Positions 1-12,499 of a stretch of DNA of 64,000 nucleotides are shown here, in pieces (positions within the stretch are counted from its first letter, which is position 1; each line of letters begins with the position of its first letter). The translations under genes were made by a program, and so were the position numbers. Below the pieces are notes generated by a model. It ran no database searches. It saw only the letters and a list, made by a program, of their open reading frames with translations, and had not been told where the DNA came from. Source of the DNA: Metarhizium brunneum (taxonomy: Eukaryota; Ascomycota; Sordariomycetes; Hypocreales; Clavicipitaceae); the NCBI RefSeq assembly GCF_013426205.1, contig NC_089423.1:3286001-3350000 (forward strand), written 5' to 3'.

Positions 1-1427
1 ACGAGGAATGGATTATACGAGGAGGGTCTGTAGGTGTCGGAGTCGCTTGCTGGTGGTGGAGAGGTTGAAGCGGGCGGGTGCCGGAAGAGAACATTGAACA
101 TTGAGCTGCTGTGACGGCATACTTCTAAGTAAGTACCTGGTGTGACTTTAGGCCAGCAGCCATGGGGCCTGGGGCGGGCCTGACGGGTACAGTGTACAGC
201 TTCTTGGCGAAGTGCCCTATCGACGCTAGTATATTTTAATATATCCAAGGCGATAGTCGGGAGCCCTGTGCCAGGTACTCTGGTACTGCCGCCGTCGCCC
301 CCGGCGCCTCTTGCTGCGCTAGCACGACGTCACTCAGTTAGCTGCAGTGTTGGTGCTCCTACACATCAGCTGCTTACTCGCAGGCACGTCAGCCAAGTGG
401 CTCGTCCAGTTCTAGTTGGTCGCTGACGGGTCACTGGTAGCTCCCGAGTCCCAAGTGCTCTCGCACCGTTGACGCCAGCTGGCGGGGGCCGACTCACTCA
501 GCCCGAGCATTTGAACCTTCCATGTCCATGTCTCCCGGATGAACCAGCCCCAAGTTATGCCGTCGCCATTACGTGGTTGCCACGCGCCACTCACTCCACA
601 GGCCTGCGACCGGTTCGCATGATCATGCCTCAACATGCCGTATGCCGTATGCCTCATGTCTCATGCCCCTTACCCATTCATCTTGTTATCCTTGACATTT
701 CTACACATCTTGCGCCACGCAATACAATATGATTACTACTTCTCTTATTATCGCTGTGTAATCTAAGCACCAAGCCCAAGTATAGCATTGTTATAGCCTA
801 CCTAGGTAGTTATTGGGTCAGATTGGATCAGACAAAGACCGAAATGCGGAATACTTTGACCAGATTATTTTGCACCCCATCTCTTTTATGTCTTCGTCGC
901 ATACTTCTGCCGCGTATGTCTTATCCATGGTAGGCATCTTCGTCTGTATGTTAGTTCTTCATGTCCAACCAATATTTCATCCACGCTATTGCTAATACTT
1001 GAAGCCGCACGACCCAAAATGCCGTCTTGGTCCCTATACACTTTCTTTTCCATTCTCATACTTCCACTCATCCGTATATGCGCCTTCCCCTCTGTACGTC
1101 ATTTATCCAAAAAAAAAAACTCCAATTATAGTCCATTCTGTCCTGAGTCCTTTCAAATCGCCCCTTTCCTCAAATCCCGTTTCCGGACACGAAACCGATT
1201 CGGGGATATATATAAATATATATGCTAGCAGAATCCAAAGACGCCAAAATAAAAAACCACGGCACAACATGTGCTCACGCCCGAAAGCATCTGCTTTTAA
1301 CAGATGAAATCCATTCACCAATGCCAGTTCTTCTTCTGCGCGAATATCCAACGCAACAATGATATATGTTTCTTTTTCATGCGGATGCAAAAATAATGGA
1401 CGAAATCCAGTTGATCAATATCCGTTT
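1..1427. other. Intergenic region at the left edge
   Basis: No gene is supported here. Every open frame is short and has no recognisable domain. Near 190-290 an AT-rich core (tagtatattttaatatatcc) is flanked by CTATCG and CGATAG as a small inverted repeat. A perfect 12-nt palindrome (ctacctaggtag) lies at 798-809. The last few hundred bases probably hold the 3' untranslated region of the ATG13 gene, which ends at 1428 on the minus strand. Confidence 0.6.
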
Positions 1428-4425
1428 TTACCACCCTCTTCGTGTCGTTCCCCTCGGCTCGAATGCACCCCGTTCGTTGCTTGGGTTGCCCCCGCCTCGT
1501 CCTTCTTCTAGGCTTCGTCTGCCTTGCGCGTCCATCTCTGATAGATCAAATACAAGTGGTTCTTCGCCCACTGACTCATCATCCGCTCTTGCCAATCGGC
1601 TGAGCGACCCTGTGAAGCTCCCCCGTGACGACTGCGGTGGTGTCGCTTTGGAAGCTGCCCCCATGCCGGCGTACCGACGTCGCGGGAACAGCGATCCTGA
1701 TTGAACGCTCGAAGGCATCAACCCATCAGGCAAATTATCTTCATTAGACCCACGTTGCATAGCATCGGGTGCAGATGCGTCTGACGGTTGAACATCGGCA
1801 GTCGGTCGTAGGCTGCCGGTAATACCTTCACCACCGGTCGCCTCGTCCTCCATTTGCAACTGCCGACCTAACAAGATACTCAGAGTAGGAGGCTCTCTAT
1901 CGTCGGCCCCGAGGCTGATGCTACGATTCCCGCCGGCAAATGCCAATTCCGTGTCGTCATCTTCAATCACCGCACGGGTCTGCTGGACTGCTGAGCTTGA
2001 GCGCCTCTGGTATGATCCTAGGCGAGGCGACAATGGTATATCGATGGCAGTTGTGCCCTCCTGCGTAATAGTGCTTTCTCTGCGTGGTTCTGGCACAGCA
2101 GGCTCTTGCCGCCGCCGCCCCCCTCGCGAAGTAATTCTTCCCGTGGCAGTGTAATCAATGATCGAGTTCTCACTCAGTCGAGACGGAATAGCAGGTGTAT
2201 GAGGGGTATGGGGAGACACGGGTTTTCCAGGAGAAGACGAGGCAGACATGGAGGCTGGAGCAACCATGCCGGGAACGCTCGTCAATTGTCGGCTTGAAGA
2301 GCTCGACGACCGTTGCATTTGCATTGACGAGGTCATGGACTCCGTCAGAGCATTATTCGAGTCCCTCATCAAGTGGAACTTGGATAGCTGGGCTACCGTT
2401 CGATTCGTCGCCGATTCACCTCGTTTGGTTGGCTCAAAGCTTTTGAGGGTCTTACGGCTATCCAGAGCCTTCAAGAAATCTGAGATGGCATCCTCCTCAG
2501 CATGCAATGACCCAGAACTGGTGCCCCCTGTTTCCGCCAGTAAGCCAGATCCCGGTTGAGCGACGGAAGACGCTAGGCTCTGTCGTCCGCTACTGTTTTG
2601 TTCGTCGTCCCCAGCTCGGCCTATGGACATACGCCCTCGTCTATGTGTAAAGCTGCTGCTGTATCGACCGGTGGACGCCGGCCTAGGCGAACCAACCGTC
2701 GGTGTTTCAACAGATGTCGAGGGTGGCCCACCACGGAGGGAGGCGGGCATCCCTGCCGTCAATGAACTCCTATTGCGAGGTTGTGAGCTTATGGGAAAAT
2801 TCACGGGGCGACTCTGTGAATGTGCCGACGAAGGAGATTCGGGCTCCAGTTGTCGTGGAACCGGTGATCCGGAAAGTGATCCGGCTTTGAAAGGTTGAAA
2901 GGATATGGACGTTCTCCTGCTTGAGCTCTCCCCGGGTCGACTGGCCATTGCCCGAGGGGTTGAAATGCGGCCTGATATGGGCAAAGAGCTAGGGGCAACT
3001 TCAGTCCCAGCGCCCCTGGGTAAGGACGCCGGTGGAGAGCTAGTATCCGAGCCAGGAACTTTGATGGATCTGAGTGCTGATAAAGGACTTGTTCCCAATG
3101 GGCCGTCACCGTGGAATGTTGACAAGCTTCCATAAGTTTGGTGAAGATCGCTCAGTGCTGTTCCACGGCGATGATCACGTAGCGAACCGACCTCAGCGAC
3201 CCGGCCATGCGCTCGGTCGGTCCTCTGTGTGACTGAAGGCTTGAATAAGTTTTCATCGGCCCCCATGAAACGAGAACTTAGTAATGACTCGGAATCATCA
3301 ATCCGAAAGCCACAGTAGTTACGATAGGTGACAGCGGTGCTGAGACGCCCTACCGGAACCTCAAGGTCGCCAAACACATACTCGGTTACAGGCTCTCGTC
3401 GACCATCAATGGGGTGCTTCAATAGACCCGTAGCTAACTTGCCCGGTTCTGAGGTGCGGATTCGGCATCGAGGAGTGAGGGCGGGATGCGATGTCTTGGC
3501 CGGGCTTTGGCTTGCAAACTTCCAAGCCGGGAGAAGCTTTGTTGTGATGAAAAGTGAGCGGAAAAAGACAATGGCTTTTTTGTAGATGGTGGGCAGTATT
3601 GGGCCAAAGTCATCGGTGAGAAGGGTTCCTGTCGTCTTTAGATCTATACGCCATCGTTCCAGTACGACTTCTGCATTCCTTGACGTTGGAGCAGTGTGAT
3701 AGCTGCCACTGGATGATTCGGACGAGTTCAGCTGCTCCATTACATCCCAGCGCTTGCCATCATCATCAAGAATGACAAGGCTCTGACTCTCTTTGAGACT
3801 TGAAGTGTCGAGGAATATCTCGATTATCAATGGCGGCGGGCGGTGATCTAAGCTCCCGCATGTCTTCCACGTCTTGAGTTCATCCCTGAAGTCATCTATT
3901 TCGTCCGTCTCTATTTGGAACTGTTGAACAAAAAAATCAATTAGCAGGGGCCCGGACTTTATTCCAATTCATCAATAACAAAGATACATACCCATTTATT
4001 CGTTTTCCTCTGGCCGTTTGCATTACGAGTGGGCTTGACTTTCATTCTCGACTCAAGAATGAGGACGGCGGCTTTGTTGAAGAAGTTCTGGGTGCGATTG
4101 TTAGTGACTGAAGACTGACTGACTGACCCAAGGGGATGGTGCCTTGATCGTCGTATGTACGGCACGTAGCACATAGCATCGCACATACCTGGACGATTTG
4201 ATCCAGCTTCTTGATGGAATCGGCCGGAGGACCCATGGCCGGGTTGTTTTCCACAGCTGGGGACGCCATGGTATCTCTTCCGGAGACATTGGAGCCGGCG
4301 CGTTGGCGACTGCTCTGCGCAGCATCTCTGGCGGTGTTGGGTCGGGTCTGGCTGATTTGGTTGATCTGCGGCGACGACGCTGGTGACACAGATGGCCTCG
4401 GCGGCGGTCTTGCCTGTTGATGCAT
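1428..4425 (-). CDS. ATG13: Autophagy-related protein 13 (Atg13)
   Basis: This is the regulatory subunit of the Atg1 kinase complex, which starts autophagosome formation at the pre-autophagosomal structure and is controlled by TOR phosphorylation in known fungi. I infer three exons, 4425-4189, 4087-3992 and 3920-1428. The two introns have GTATGT donors and CAG acceptors and both joins are phase 0, giving 941 residues, a usual length for filamentous fungi. The HORMA domain spans roughly residues 60-350: it begins around NFFNKAAVLILESRMK and includes FQIETDEIDDFRDELKTW, VVLERWRIDL, IYKKAIVFFRSLF and the YRNYCGFRIDD segment. The rest is a long Ser/Pro/Arg-rich disordered tail, as in the family, where Atg1- and Atg17-binding motifs lie. 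The start is the ATG of MHQQARPPP, which opens a short Pro/Ser-rich leader before the HORMA fold. The gene is well isolated from its neighbours. Confidence 0.93.
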
Positions 4426-6262
4426 GATGGTGTTCAGCTCGAGCTACGAGCAGCTCGGCTTCAGATGGAAGGACTGGCCAGATGGCGAGCACCAGTGCGG
4501 AAGATGGACGGGAATCGATTAGGAATGGAACGGTGCATCGGGATGACGCTCTTCCATGGTCAATGGCTGTATGGGTACAGAGCAGCGGCAGTAGTAGTAG
4601 TGCAGCGAGACGTCGGGACTGGGAGTGGTGAGAGGCGACGGCCCTGACGGAGGGCTGTATATGGGAAATATATCGACGCTGGCTCTGTGCTGTCGGGCCA
4701 GCTGACCAGATGACGATGAATAGATGAGGAGGAGAGGGACGGCCGGGAAGGCGATACCAGAGAGGTGCAAGAAGAGACTCCAGCAGCAGAGGAAAGCCGA
4801 GCGATAGTCGTAGCACCAGTTGACCAGTGCCAGAGGCAGAAGAGGCACGAGTGCTGTTAGCCACGAGTGCCTGCACGAGTAGCAGCACGAGGAGCTCAAT
4901 CCACACCCCACAAACTGGGCCAGGCAGTTGACAAGCCGGGGGTGCGCCAGTGGTCAACTGGCACCAGCTGGGTCGAGTTGACGGGTCCGTGATTGATGGC
5001 GATCCGCAACTTGGAAGGCACCTAGAAGATAGCACGGAGGATTGGCGAGCCAGGGAGTACGGAGGATGGAGCACTGACATCGAGTCCTAGTGGCGCCAGG
5101 CATTCCTAGCACAAGCTACTTAAGTACTTCAGTACTTGAGACGGAGCCAATCTTGCTAAGGACGTACTTGGGTGCCGGCAGCGCGATTGCGGGTAGAGTT
5201 TGCTGGTGCCTCGTTCTACGTTATCTCGACTCCAACTCTGTCAAGCATCTGGTGTGTACGGAGTACTCAAGGACGGAGGACTGAGTACTTGAACCTATCT
5301 GGGTAACTCGATGCTTACTGCGGTACTCGGTGCCGGTGTACCTATACCTCTTGCACTCACGCCAGATACCTGCATATTACCTGGTAGTTTTCCGTGGGTG
5401 TCACAGCGCGACATCTGGATGCGGACGAGTCTTGGACTCACCGACGCGGAAGACAGAGACAACAGGGTCGACAAGGCATCTACATGTATTATCTGGAGGC
5501 CCACAACGAGTGCGGAACAGGGGCGCCCGTGCCCCTGGTCTGGTGCGGTGCAGTCCGGGAAGCAGATGCAGCGCAGATGCGAGCACAGATGCAGTCGCAG
5601 GCCCAGTGCTTGGACAGGAGACAAGCTGTACTCCCGTACTCCCGTACATAACGTACATACATACAATATTGCATCAATGTCACTTCGTAGCCCCGAGGAA
5701 CAAAGGGCACTAGCCACAGGAGCAGTCTGGTCAGTCCAAGGGTCCTCGTGATCTAGATGACCCTTGACGGGCCCACGGCCGCAGCTTTCGTCATTAGCCA
5801 GCGCGATTAGCTACCATCTCGCCACGGGGGGGTCCATTCAGGCATTCGGCATGCAGCAAACAAGTGAGCAGTAAGAAAAGGACGAAAGCACCGGCCAATT
5901 CGACAGCGATGCAATAGCACCCAGGAATAGCATCTCGTCCATTTTCCTTTTGTTTTCGTCCGAACGAACAGTGTGCACTGCACCCTCCTGCAGATGCCTC
6001 CAAGTACGTCTGCGCAAAGCACTCCATGCCGTAGGACAAAGAACAAAGCAAGACTCCACCGTGGCCGGCGCTTGATCTGAAGTGAGGCTGGTGTGCACAG
6101 AACGCGCCGCAACGCCAGGTGATAACAGACGGGCCAATCAGAACCCAGGCCCACTAGCGTCTAACAGTGACGACCTCGCCAACCAGTGACGCTCCTGGGC
6201 TCCATCTCGTCAATGTCCCGAGCATTGAACATTCGTATCTACAATTTGTCCGGCAACAACGC
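4426..6262. other. Intergenic region upstream of ATG13
   Basis: No gene is supported. A 373-codon minus-strand open frame reads through the ATG13 leader and second exon and is a shadow of that gene. Several overlapping frames at 5300-5750 on both strands have no domain and conflicting codon use. One copy of the 9-mer TACGGAGTA lies at 5257. The first few hundred bases should contain the ATG13 promoter and leader. Confidence 0.6.
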
Positions 6263-6495
6263 GAATGGCTCGGCGGGCTCACTCTTGTTGCTAGGTGCGC
6301 TTACGCCCTACCAGATACCTGGCTATCAGGCTTTATATTATAATATATTGGTGTATACTTTACAATAGATATTTTACCACGAATTACCCAAGTATGTAAA
6401 GAGACCAGACATCGGAGAGATATTGATACAGTAAATAGAAGTGATACAAGCGCACCTAGCAAGAAGAGTCGATTAGCCCGCCAAGCAACATGAAT
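6263..6495. mobile_element. MITE-like element with terminal inverted repeats
   Basis: About 230 bp bounded by imperfect inverted repeats of roughly 40 bp. The left arm contains CTCGGCGGGCT followed by cactcttgttgctaggtgcg. The right arm, read as reverse complement, contains CTTGGCGGGCT followed by aatcgactcttcttgc and TAGGTGCGCTT. The interior is AT-rich (tatattataatatattgg) with no coding frame. The left half recurs at about 90 percent identity near 48.9-49.0 kb on the opposite strand, so this is a dispersed repeat rather than a chance palindrome. A non-autonomous DNA transposon is the simplest reading. No target-site duplication could be fixed by eye. Confidence 0.65.
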
Positions 6496-7607
6496 TCACG
6501 GCAACAACGTCCCAACTACTCCAGACTCAAGGGCAAATGCGTCCCAACCTGCACGGTGGATCCATCCGTCGTCCCCTTCGCACATCGTACATCGTGGTTG
6601 GCACACGGCGACGGCCACCCTCACCAAACCCGCCTCTCGCCAAATGGCAACATGCAAAACCTGCCCCGAGATCCCAGAATGCCGTGGCGCCAACCACCAC
6701 TCTCGCCCGGGTTCCATCGACCACCACAAGTCAACGTATCCCCCGTCAACTGGTGCCAAAGAACTCGCCGTACATACGATTTCCATATCCTCAGATCAGC
6801 CTGCACATCAGGCCAGGCTACTCCGTACCACCCTCAACTCACTTGTTGAGCAAAACCATCCGACTGACCAATCATGAGAACAAGAAGAACAAATTCATCC
6901 ATTCCAAGACCCCGAGCCAGGACCCAAGAGCTGTTTGCTTCCCCCTCCCGCTCCGAGTCCAGGAAGCAGGCGGCAATGACCACCACCTCTACAAGTCGAG
7001 AGCTGCCTACAGAATACTGCCGTATATGCCATCCCCAGGCATCTCTGCATCTGCTCCAACGCGATGACTCCGACTCCCCCCATTCAAGGCTGCCATCATT
7101 GCCCATTCCCCTCTCATGAACCTCAACGATGGCCCGCCGTCCCTGTAATATTTTATTGGTATTGTCGGCAATCACACTTGTGGAATGTGTGCGCGGTGGT
7201 TGGCTGATACCCTAATGATTTACACGTCACACAGCGTTCTCGATCGGGACGGCAGGGATTCTCCAATTGTGAACCACACCGTAGGACGCGTAGCAAGTCA
7301 TTTTCAGAAGAGTCATTCACGTACGTAGCTCGATTCTCGGCTTTGGCCAATGTTTTGCTTTGGCCTCTCATTCGAGGGGAATTGGATTCCATGCTTTTGT
7401 GGCATTGCTGCCTGTTGCAGGACAAAAAAACTGACTCACGTAATGCGTGTTTTCTAGGCTTCGAGCTCCGTACATCATTGTAAAAACAAATACTGTGGCG
7501 CATACAGCAGGTATCAAACAAATCCTCAAATCCACCTAGCAATCCCGGTGGCCCCAAAACCCCAACGCCATAGTCCGTTGTATTCTATTGCTCAAGTATC
7601 ATCCCAG
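6496..7607. other. Intergenic region, likely 3' UTR of the BTB/RCC1 gene
   Basis: No gene is supported. A minus-strand frame of 134 codons (7153-7557) directly follows the stop of the downstream-reading BTB/RCC1 gene and has no recognisable domain, so I read it as 3' untranslated sequence. TACTCCGTA occurs at 6819-6827. Confidence 0.5.
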
Positions 7608-10600
7608 TTATATGCCGGTATCATGTTTGCTTCCCCTGGCTCTGCCTCCCCTACCCTTTGAAGGACCTGTGTTGTTACCTGTTCGCTTGGTAGAGACTTC
7701 GTCAGTCTTCTCAGCTCCGCCCAAGTTTCCGCTCGGCTTTTGTTTCCCGCCTCTGCCCTTTCGTCCTCGTCGGTTGCCACCACCTTGATCCTTCTCCTTG
7801 TCTCTGGCTTGCCTCCTGGCTTCCTCTTCTTGTGTTCGGCGACTCTCTTGGTCCCACCACTCCTGGAAGGCTTGTTCTTCCTGAATCTCTTGCAGTGATC
7901 GCTTAGCTACTGCTTCCTTGACCCGTTGCTGCTCTAACCGTTGTTGCCCAATAATGTCGGCCATGCTCATTCCTAGCGTAGGTTCAGCCTTGACCGCTGG
8001 CTTGATGTACGGTTTTGATTGTGTCACAGGCAGATTCTTCTCAGATGATGGGCCATACGATACTGCGGGTGCTGCTGGTGAGCCGGCCGTTCGGCACTGT
8101 CCTGGGAAACGGGTATCCGGAGAGGCTGTCCTCCGTTTTGACAATTGAGGATTGGATTCGGCAGCGACAAGAGGTTTCTTGGACAACGTCGGCGGTCCTC
8201 CTCCCTGTGCGCTTTCTGATTGCATAGCGTCTTTTAATGAAGTCTTTGGGGTCGAAGGTGTCGTTTTCCATGGTGCTGGCCGAGCTGCAGAATGGACAGC
8301 TTGCCAAGGCACCGGATTATTCTTCTCCTTCTCTGCTGCAGCCTCAGCCTCGGCTTGCTGTACTTGTTGTCTTTTGCGCTCCTTCTGAGACATTCGTGCC
8401 TGTGGCTTGTTTGAGGAGATCGCCTTCTCAGCCTGGGATGCCAAACCAGCCGTAAGCGCCGATTTGGAAGTGGCTTCCTGCATGATGTCCTTCAAATCCA
8501 GCTTTGATGCAGGGAGGATAGGTGACGCCCATGGAGCATTGGCAGGTCTAGCTGGCAGGGATATTGGTTGATGAGAACTGCCCGCTCGGCGTACTGGCTC
8601 GATGCTAGGTCCAGGAAGCTGGGAGGGCGAAATTCGATCCAAGCTTGGTGAGCTTCCGGAGTCAGCATCTGCCAATGACTTGCCCTTGGTACCTCGCCAT
8701 GCTTCTGGAAGCTTTGGTATATTATCCAAATTGTACTCGTTCTTGGCATCTAGAGCCGCTAACACTGCAGGTGACATCGGACTGCTGATTTTGGGACCAT
8801 CCTCGTCATCCATGTCGAATATCAGGTCTGCAATGGAATCCTTTGGTCGCAAATGAGGGCTGAACGGTTCATTCTGTGCAGCTCTCGATCTGTGGTGAGA
8901 CCGCTCCAGAGTCTGGGCCGCCAGTACTGACTCGTCAAGGCTGCCGACACGTGCTTTATATGAAGCTGATAATTTCTTTTCTTCATCTTTCTGGGCAAGT
9001 TTAAACGCCATCTCCCTGACCCGACGTCGACGTTCCTCTTCAATATCGAGAGCCAAATCTGGGTACTGCTCGTGGAGTAGCAGCTCAGCCCGCCCACTGC
9101 GCGCACAAGGAAGCCTGGCCAACTGGTTATTGCGCGCAGCCTCGTCCAGGTGTAATAGAAGATCTTCGTCAAGGCCATCTAGGAGATGGTTTTCAAGCAT
9201 AGATTCCAGTTGCAGGCAGATATACTCTAACCCGACATCCTTAAACTCGGTGACTGAGCAAGGGCTGATCTCGTTGAGGAGGTTGGCGATATTGCGAGTT
9301 GTGACGAACTTGCCTATCAAGCTTTGGCAAATTTGCGACAGGCGGTCGAGCATCAGCTCGTTAGCCACGCCCATCACGTCGAGAACCAGCTCCGAAAACT
9401 CATCCAGAGTATCCATGCAAACATTATTAAATACGCCTTCCCCGACATCTGCGTACAAATATTCCATAACATAGCGAAAGGTTTCCGGGTTGATATGTTT
9501 GAGGTCCACGCGGATCAACTCTGCCTCAAGAGATGTGCTACGACGTGCAGCTAACCAATGACCCTGAGACCGTCCATGAAACATGCCTTCAAAAAAGGGA
9601 CATCTCTGGCAGATGAGGTGGCTGTGCGCTAAAACTTCGTCTCCATCCACCTCAATGATCATGTCGGCATCATTGAAGAAAATAGGGTCCGCTATAGCCT
9701 CTCGCAAGTTTTGATCTAAGGATGGCTCCAAACCAACTTGTAGCCGGGCAGCTGCTTCCAGTTTTGGCATGTTGAGTCTGGTTCCAAGCTTCATCAGCTC
9801 CGTTCGCACCTGGCGAAAGCGATACGCAAGTGTGGGTGCTTCCTTGGTGTACTTCCACACCGGAATGACTACATCTAAATACGCGTACACAATAAGATTG
9901 AGTAGCGTGTATATGTCAATGCCAATAAACGTAAGGAGCGCCCTGTCGTCGTTTTGCTCGATCGTAATTACATCTGTGAGAGTCCCCTTATCGTCATTGG
10001 ACTGATATGTCGATAGAGCTTCACGAAGAACTGAACTTCGTCCTGCCAGCAGCCAGCTATGGACGGGAAGTCGAAGGTCCGGGTTTAAAGAAGTTCGAAT
10101 CTCCATATTGAGGTCATCATACTGAAAGGAGTTTACCTGTATCCACTGAAGCAGATCTTGTTCGATATTTGCTGAGCGCAAAATCTCATGGGGTACAGAT
10201 CCTGGCTTTTCTCTTGCAATCGCAGCATCCCACTTCTTCCTCGATCTCTTCTCATCGGCGTCAAGAGTTGAAGCTCTAAAGTCGTTCAAGCAAAGAAGTG
10301 AGCCCACATCGTCCCATATAGATTGGCTTGTGATGTTAATGTCCGTGGACATGACTTTGCTGTCGTTACGAATAGCCGAAAAAGCGCCATAAGTTGAACT
10401 GCGAACACCAACACAATTGGTGATGTATGGAACACGCTCGAATTTGAAATCCTTCTTCTTTACATCGAGAGCGCTATCGAATGCCGTGATTTTCCCCTTG
10501 GCACGCTTGACTCGTTTCCAGACTGCGCCCGAATCCGTGCAGATGATGACAGAACCATGTTCACCAACACTCACAGATGCCACGCCGTCTTTTCGGGAGT

Positions 10601-12499
10601 CCCATACGCACTGAGGTTTGGTAACGGCACTCTTGATCTTAACGGGATTAGTCGTGGACCCAGCAAGCTGGTTGGTATCCATCTTGCTGTTCAGCTGCAT
10701 AGTAAACAAGTCACCACAAGTTGTTATCGCAGCCATCGTTTCGCCTCCGGACGCAATATACCGGATGTTACGGCGGCCCATCTCATAACGATTTGTATAG
10801 GAGCTAGCTGATAGATTTTGGTTGCTGAAGACATCAGGATAGGGGAATTTGACCAGATTGTAGCCGTAATTGGTAAAAATCCAAACAGTATAGTTGGACA
10901 GCAAACACGTCGTGGCCTTTTCGATTGCTGACACCATCTCGATGGGGGCTGAGAGCAGTGATGCTGCAACTTTGCGCGGTATCTGTTGTAATTCCAACGA
11001 CCTTGAGTCAGCATCCATGAGGGCAAGCTGCCCAAAATTACGACCCCAGCAGTAAAGAGAAGACCCAGTGTGAGCTACGGAATGAATAGCCGATGCGGCG
11101 ATGCCTTGCACAATCTCCTTCTTCAAAGGTCCAAACACCTGCCGTGGTGAAAGGCTCATCGGCTCCTCGTCGGACCTCATCACTGGTGGAAGAGCATAGC
11201 CAAGCTGGGAATCCGAATTGAGGCCCCAAGTCCAAAGCTCGCCGGTTTCTGTAACAGCCATAGAATGATCCTGCCCAAGAGCGACTTGCCGGATCTTCCG
11301 ATCAATAAATGGTCCTTGTACGGGCACAAACTTGAACTGAGTGTTCTCATCACCCAACCCTAATCTTCCTCGACGACCTACACCACAAATATAGAGGTTT
11401 GAGACTGGGTCATCAGTTAGGACAGCAGTATGAAATTTCGACATAACAATATCTCGAATAGCCAAACGCTGGTTGCGCACCAAGGTAGGAATGTCGTTCA
11501 GATCGGGCTGGCTGGGTGGTGATTCAATGTCTTGGCTGTCCAAGTACTCCTTGTGAAACTTGAGTAGCAGCTCATCCGGCCGTTCCAGAACAATGCGTTC
11601 AGGATACTGGCGATCATCCTCGTCGCCAACCCCGAGCGATAAATTCTTGTTGCTTCCAAACACGTAAAATTCGTCGCCCATGACAGGTTGGCCGATACCA
11701 AAGGCAGCATTTGCAACCCTAGCACAGAAATGTCAGACCATATAATGTGGTAAGGATGTCAACAAGAGCCATACATTTGGGCAGTTTCGCCATCACTGTC
11801 TTCATCGTCCAACCCATCATTTGATTTCATAGAAGACGGATCTTGTTTTAACGACCGCATAGCGATGGTAGAGTTATAAAGATCAAATGGACTGTTGCCC
11901 TCGTGGTCTTTTGTCTTTATGAGCTGACCAACTTTCACAGCGGACGATATATTGGTACGGTCTGTCAAATCAGTTCGTTCCTTGGCCAGCAACATTCGAG
12001 CTATGGAGATGTTTCCAGCGTAAAGAGATCTATGGAGGGCATTCCATCCACTCTCGGAGTCTTGGGCATAGAGATCGAGGGAGGGGTGTTCGAGGAGGGC
12101 TTGAACAAAGTCTCTAGCGTTCGGATGGGTAGAAGAGGCCGCGCGTAGGAGTACAGTAAGACCGGCGTGGTCGCGACTATTAATCTCATGACGGCTAAGC
12201 ATAGCTCCGCCGTCCTTGAATTTTCCAAGCCCATATGTATATCCCGAAGTCTTGCGCGCCTTAGGAGTCACCCGAGGAGACGAGGACGGGCCACCGGGAC
12301 TTGTGCCGAGAAGTCCACCTCCAGAATTTCCTATCCCGGGACTCTTCGTTAATGCATGAGTATTGGGGCCGGCCGGGGCCAGCAGACGCCGAAACTTTTC
12401 GACATCATTTTCCCAATAAAATTTCCACACAAGGTGACTCATGGGCAGCTGCGAAGTACCGTGACGGCCGGGGTAACTCCCAAGCGCTTGAAACGACAC
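7608..12499 (-). CDS. Ankyrin / RCC1 / double-BTB protein (IBtk-like)
   Basis: This is a large protein of the inhibitor-of-Bruton-kinase type. Known relatives act as substrate adaptors for Cullin-3 ubiquitin ligases, so a ubiquitin-ligase role is inferred, not seen. Two exons, 12499-11775 and 11718-7608, are joined across a 56-nt intron (GTATGG donor, CTAG acceptor) to give 1611 residues. Ankyrin repeats occupy about residues 85-215 (GLTVLLRAASS, GWNALHRSLYAGNISIARML). RCC1-type blades cover about 255-640 (LYICGVGRRGRLGLGDENT, LWTWGLNSDSQLGY, LYCWGRNFGQLAL). A divergent BTB domain lies near 785-870 and a clear one near 925-1040 (DADMIIEVDGDEVLAHSHL, FRYVMEYLYADVGEG). The last 500 residues are disordered, with a Glu/Arg-rich coiled stretch and basic Gly/Arg clusters at the end (RRGRKGRGG, SKGRGGRARG). 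Without the spliced first exon the ankyrin part would be missed. Confidence 0.88.

Noticed and set aside
3959..5080. 373-codon minus-strand frame over the ATG13 leader
   Set aside because: It runs through the second ATG13 exon in the same frame, but its upstream part is low-complexity translated leader with no domain. Splicing explains the region better.
7153..7557. 134-codon minus-strand frame after the BTB/RCC1 stop
   Set aside because: It lies directly downstream of a long gene on the same strand and has no domain. It is most likely 3' untranslated sequence.
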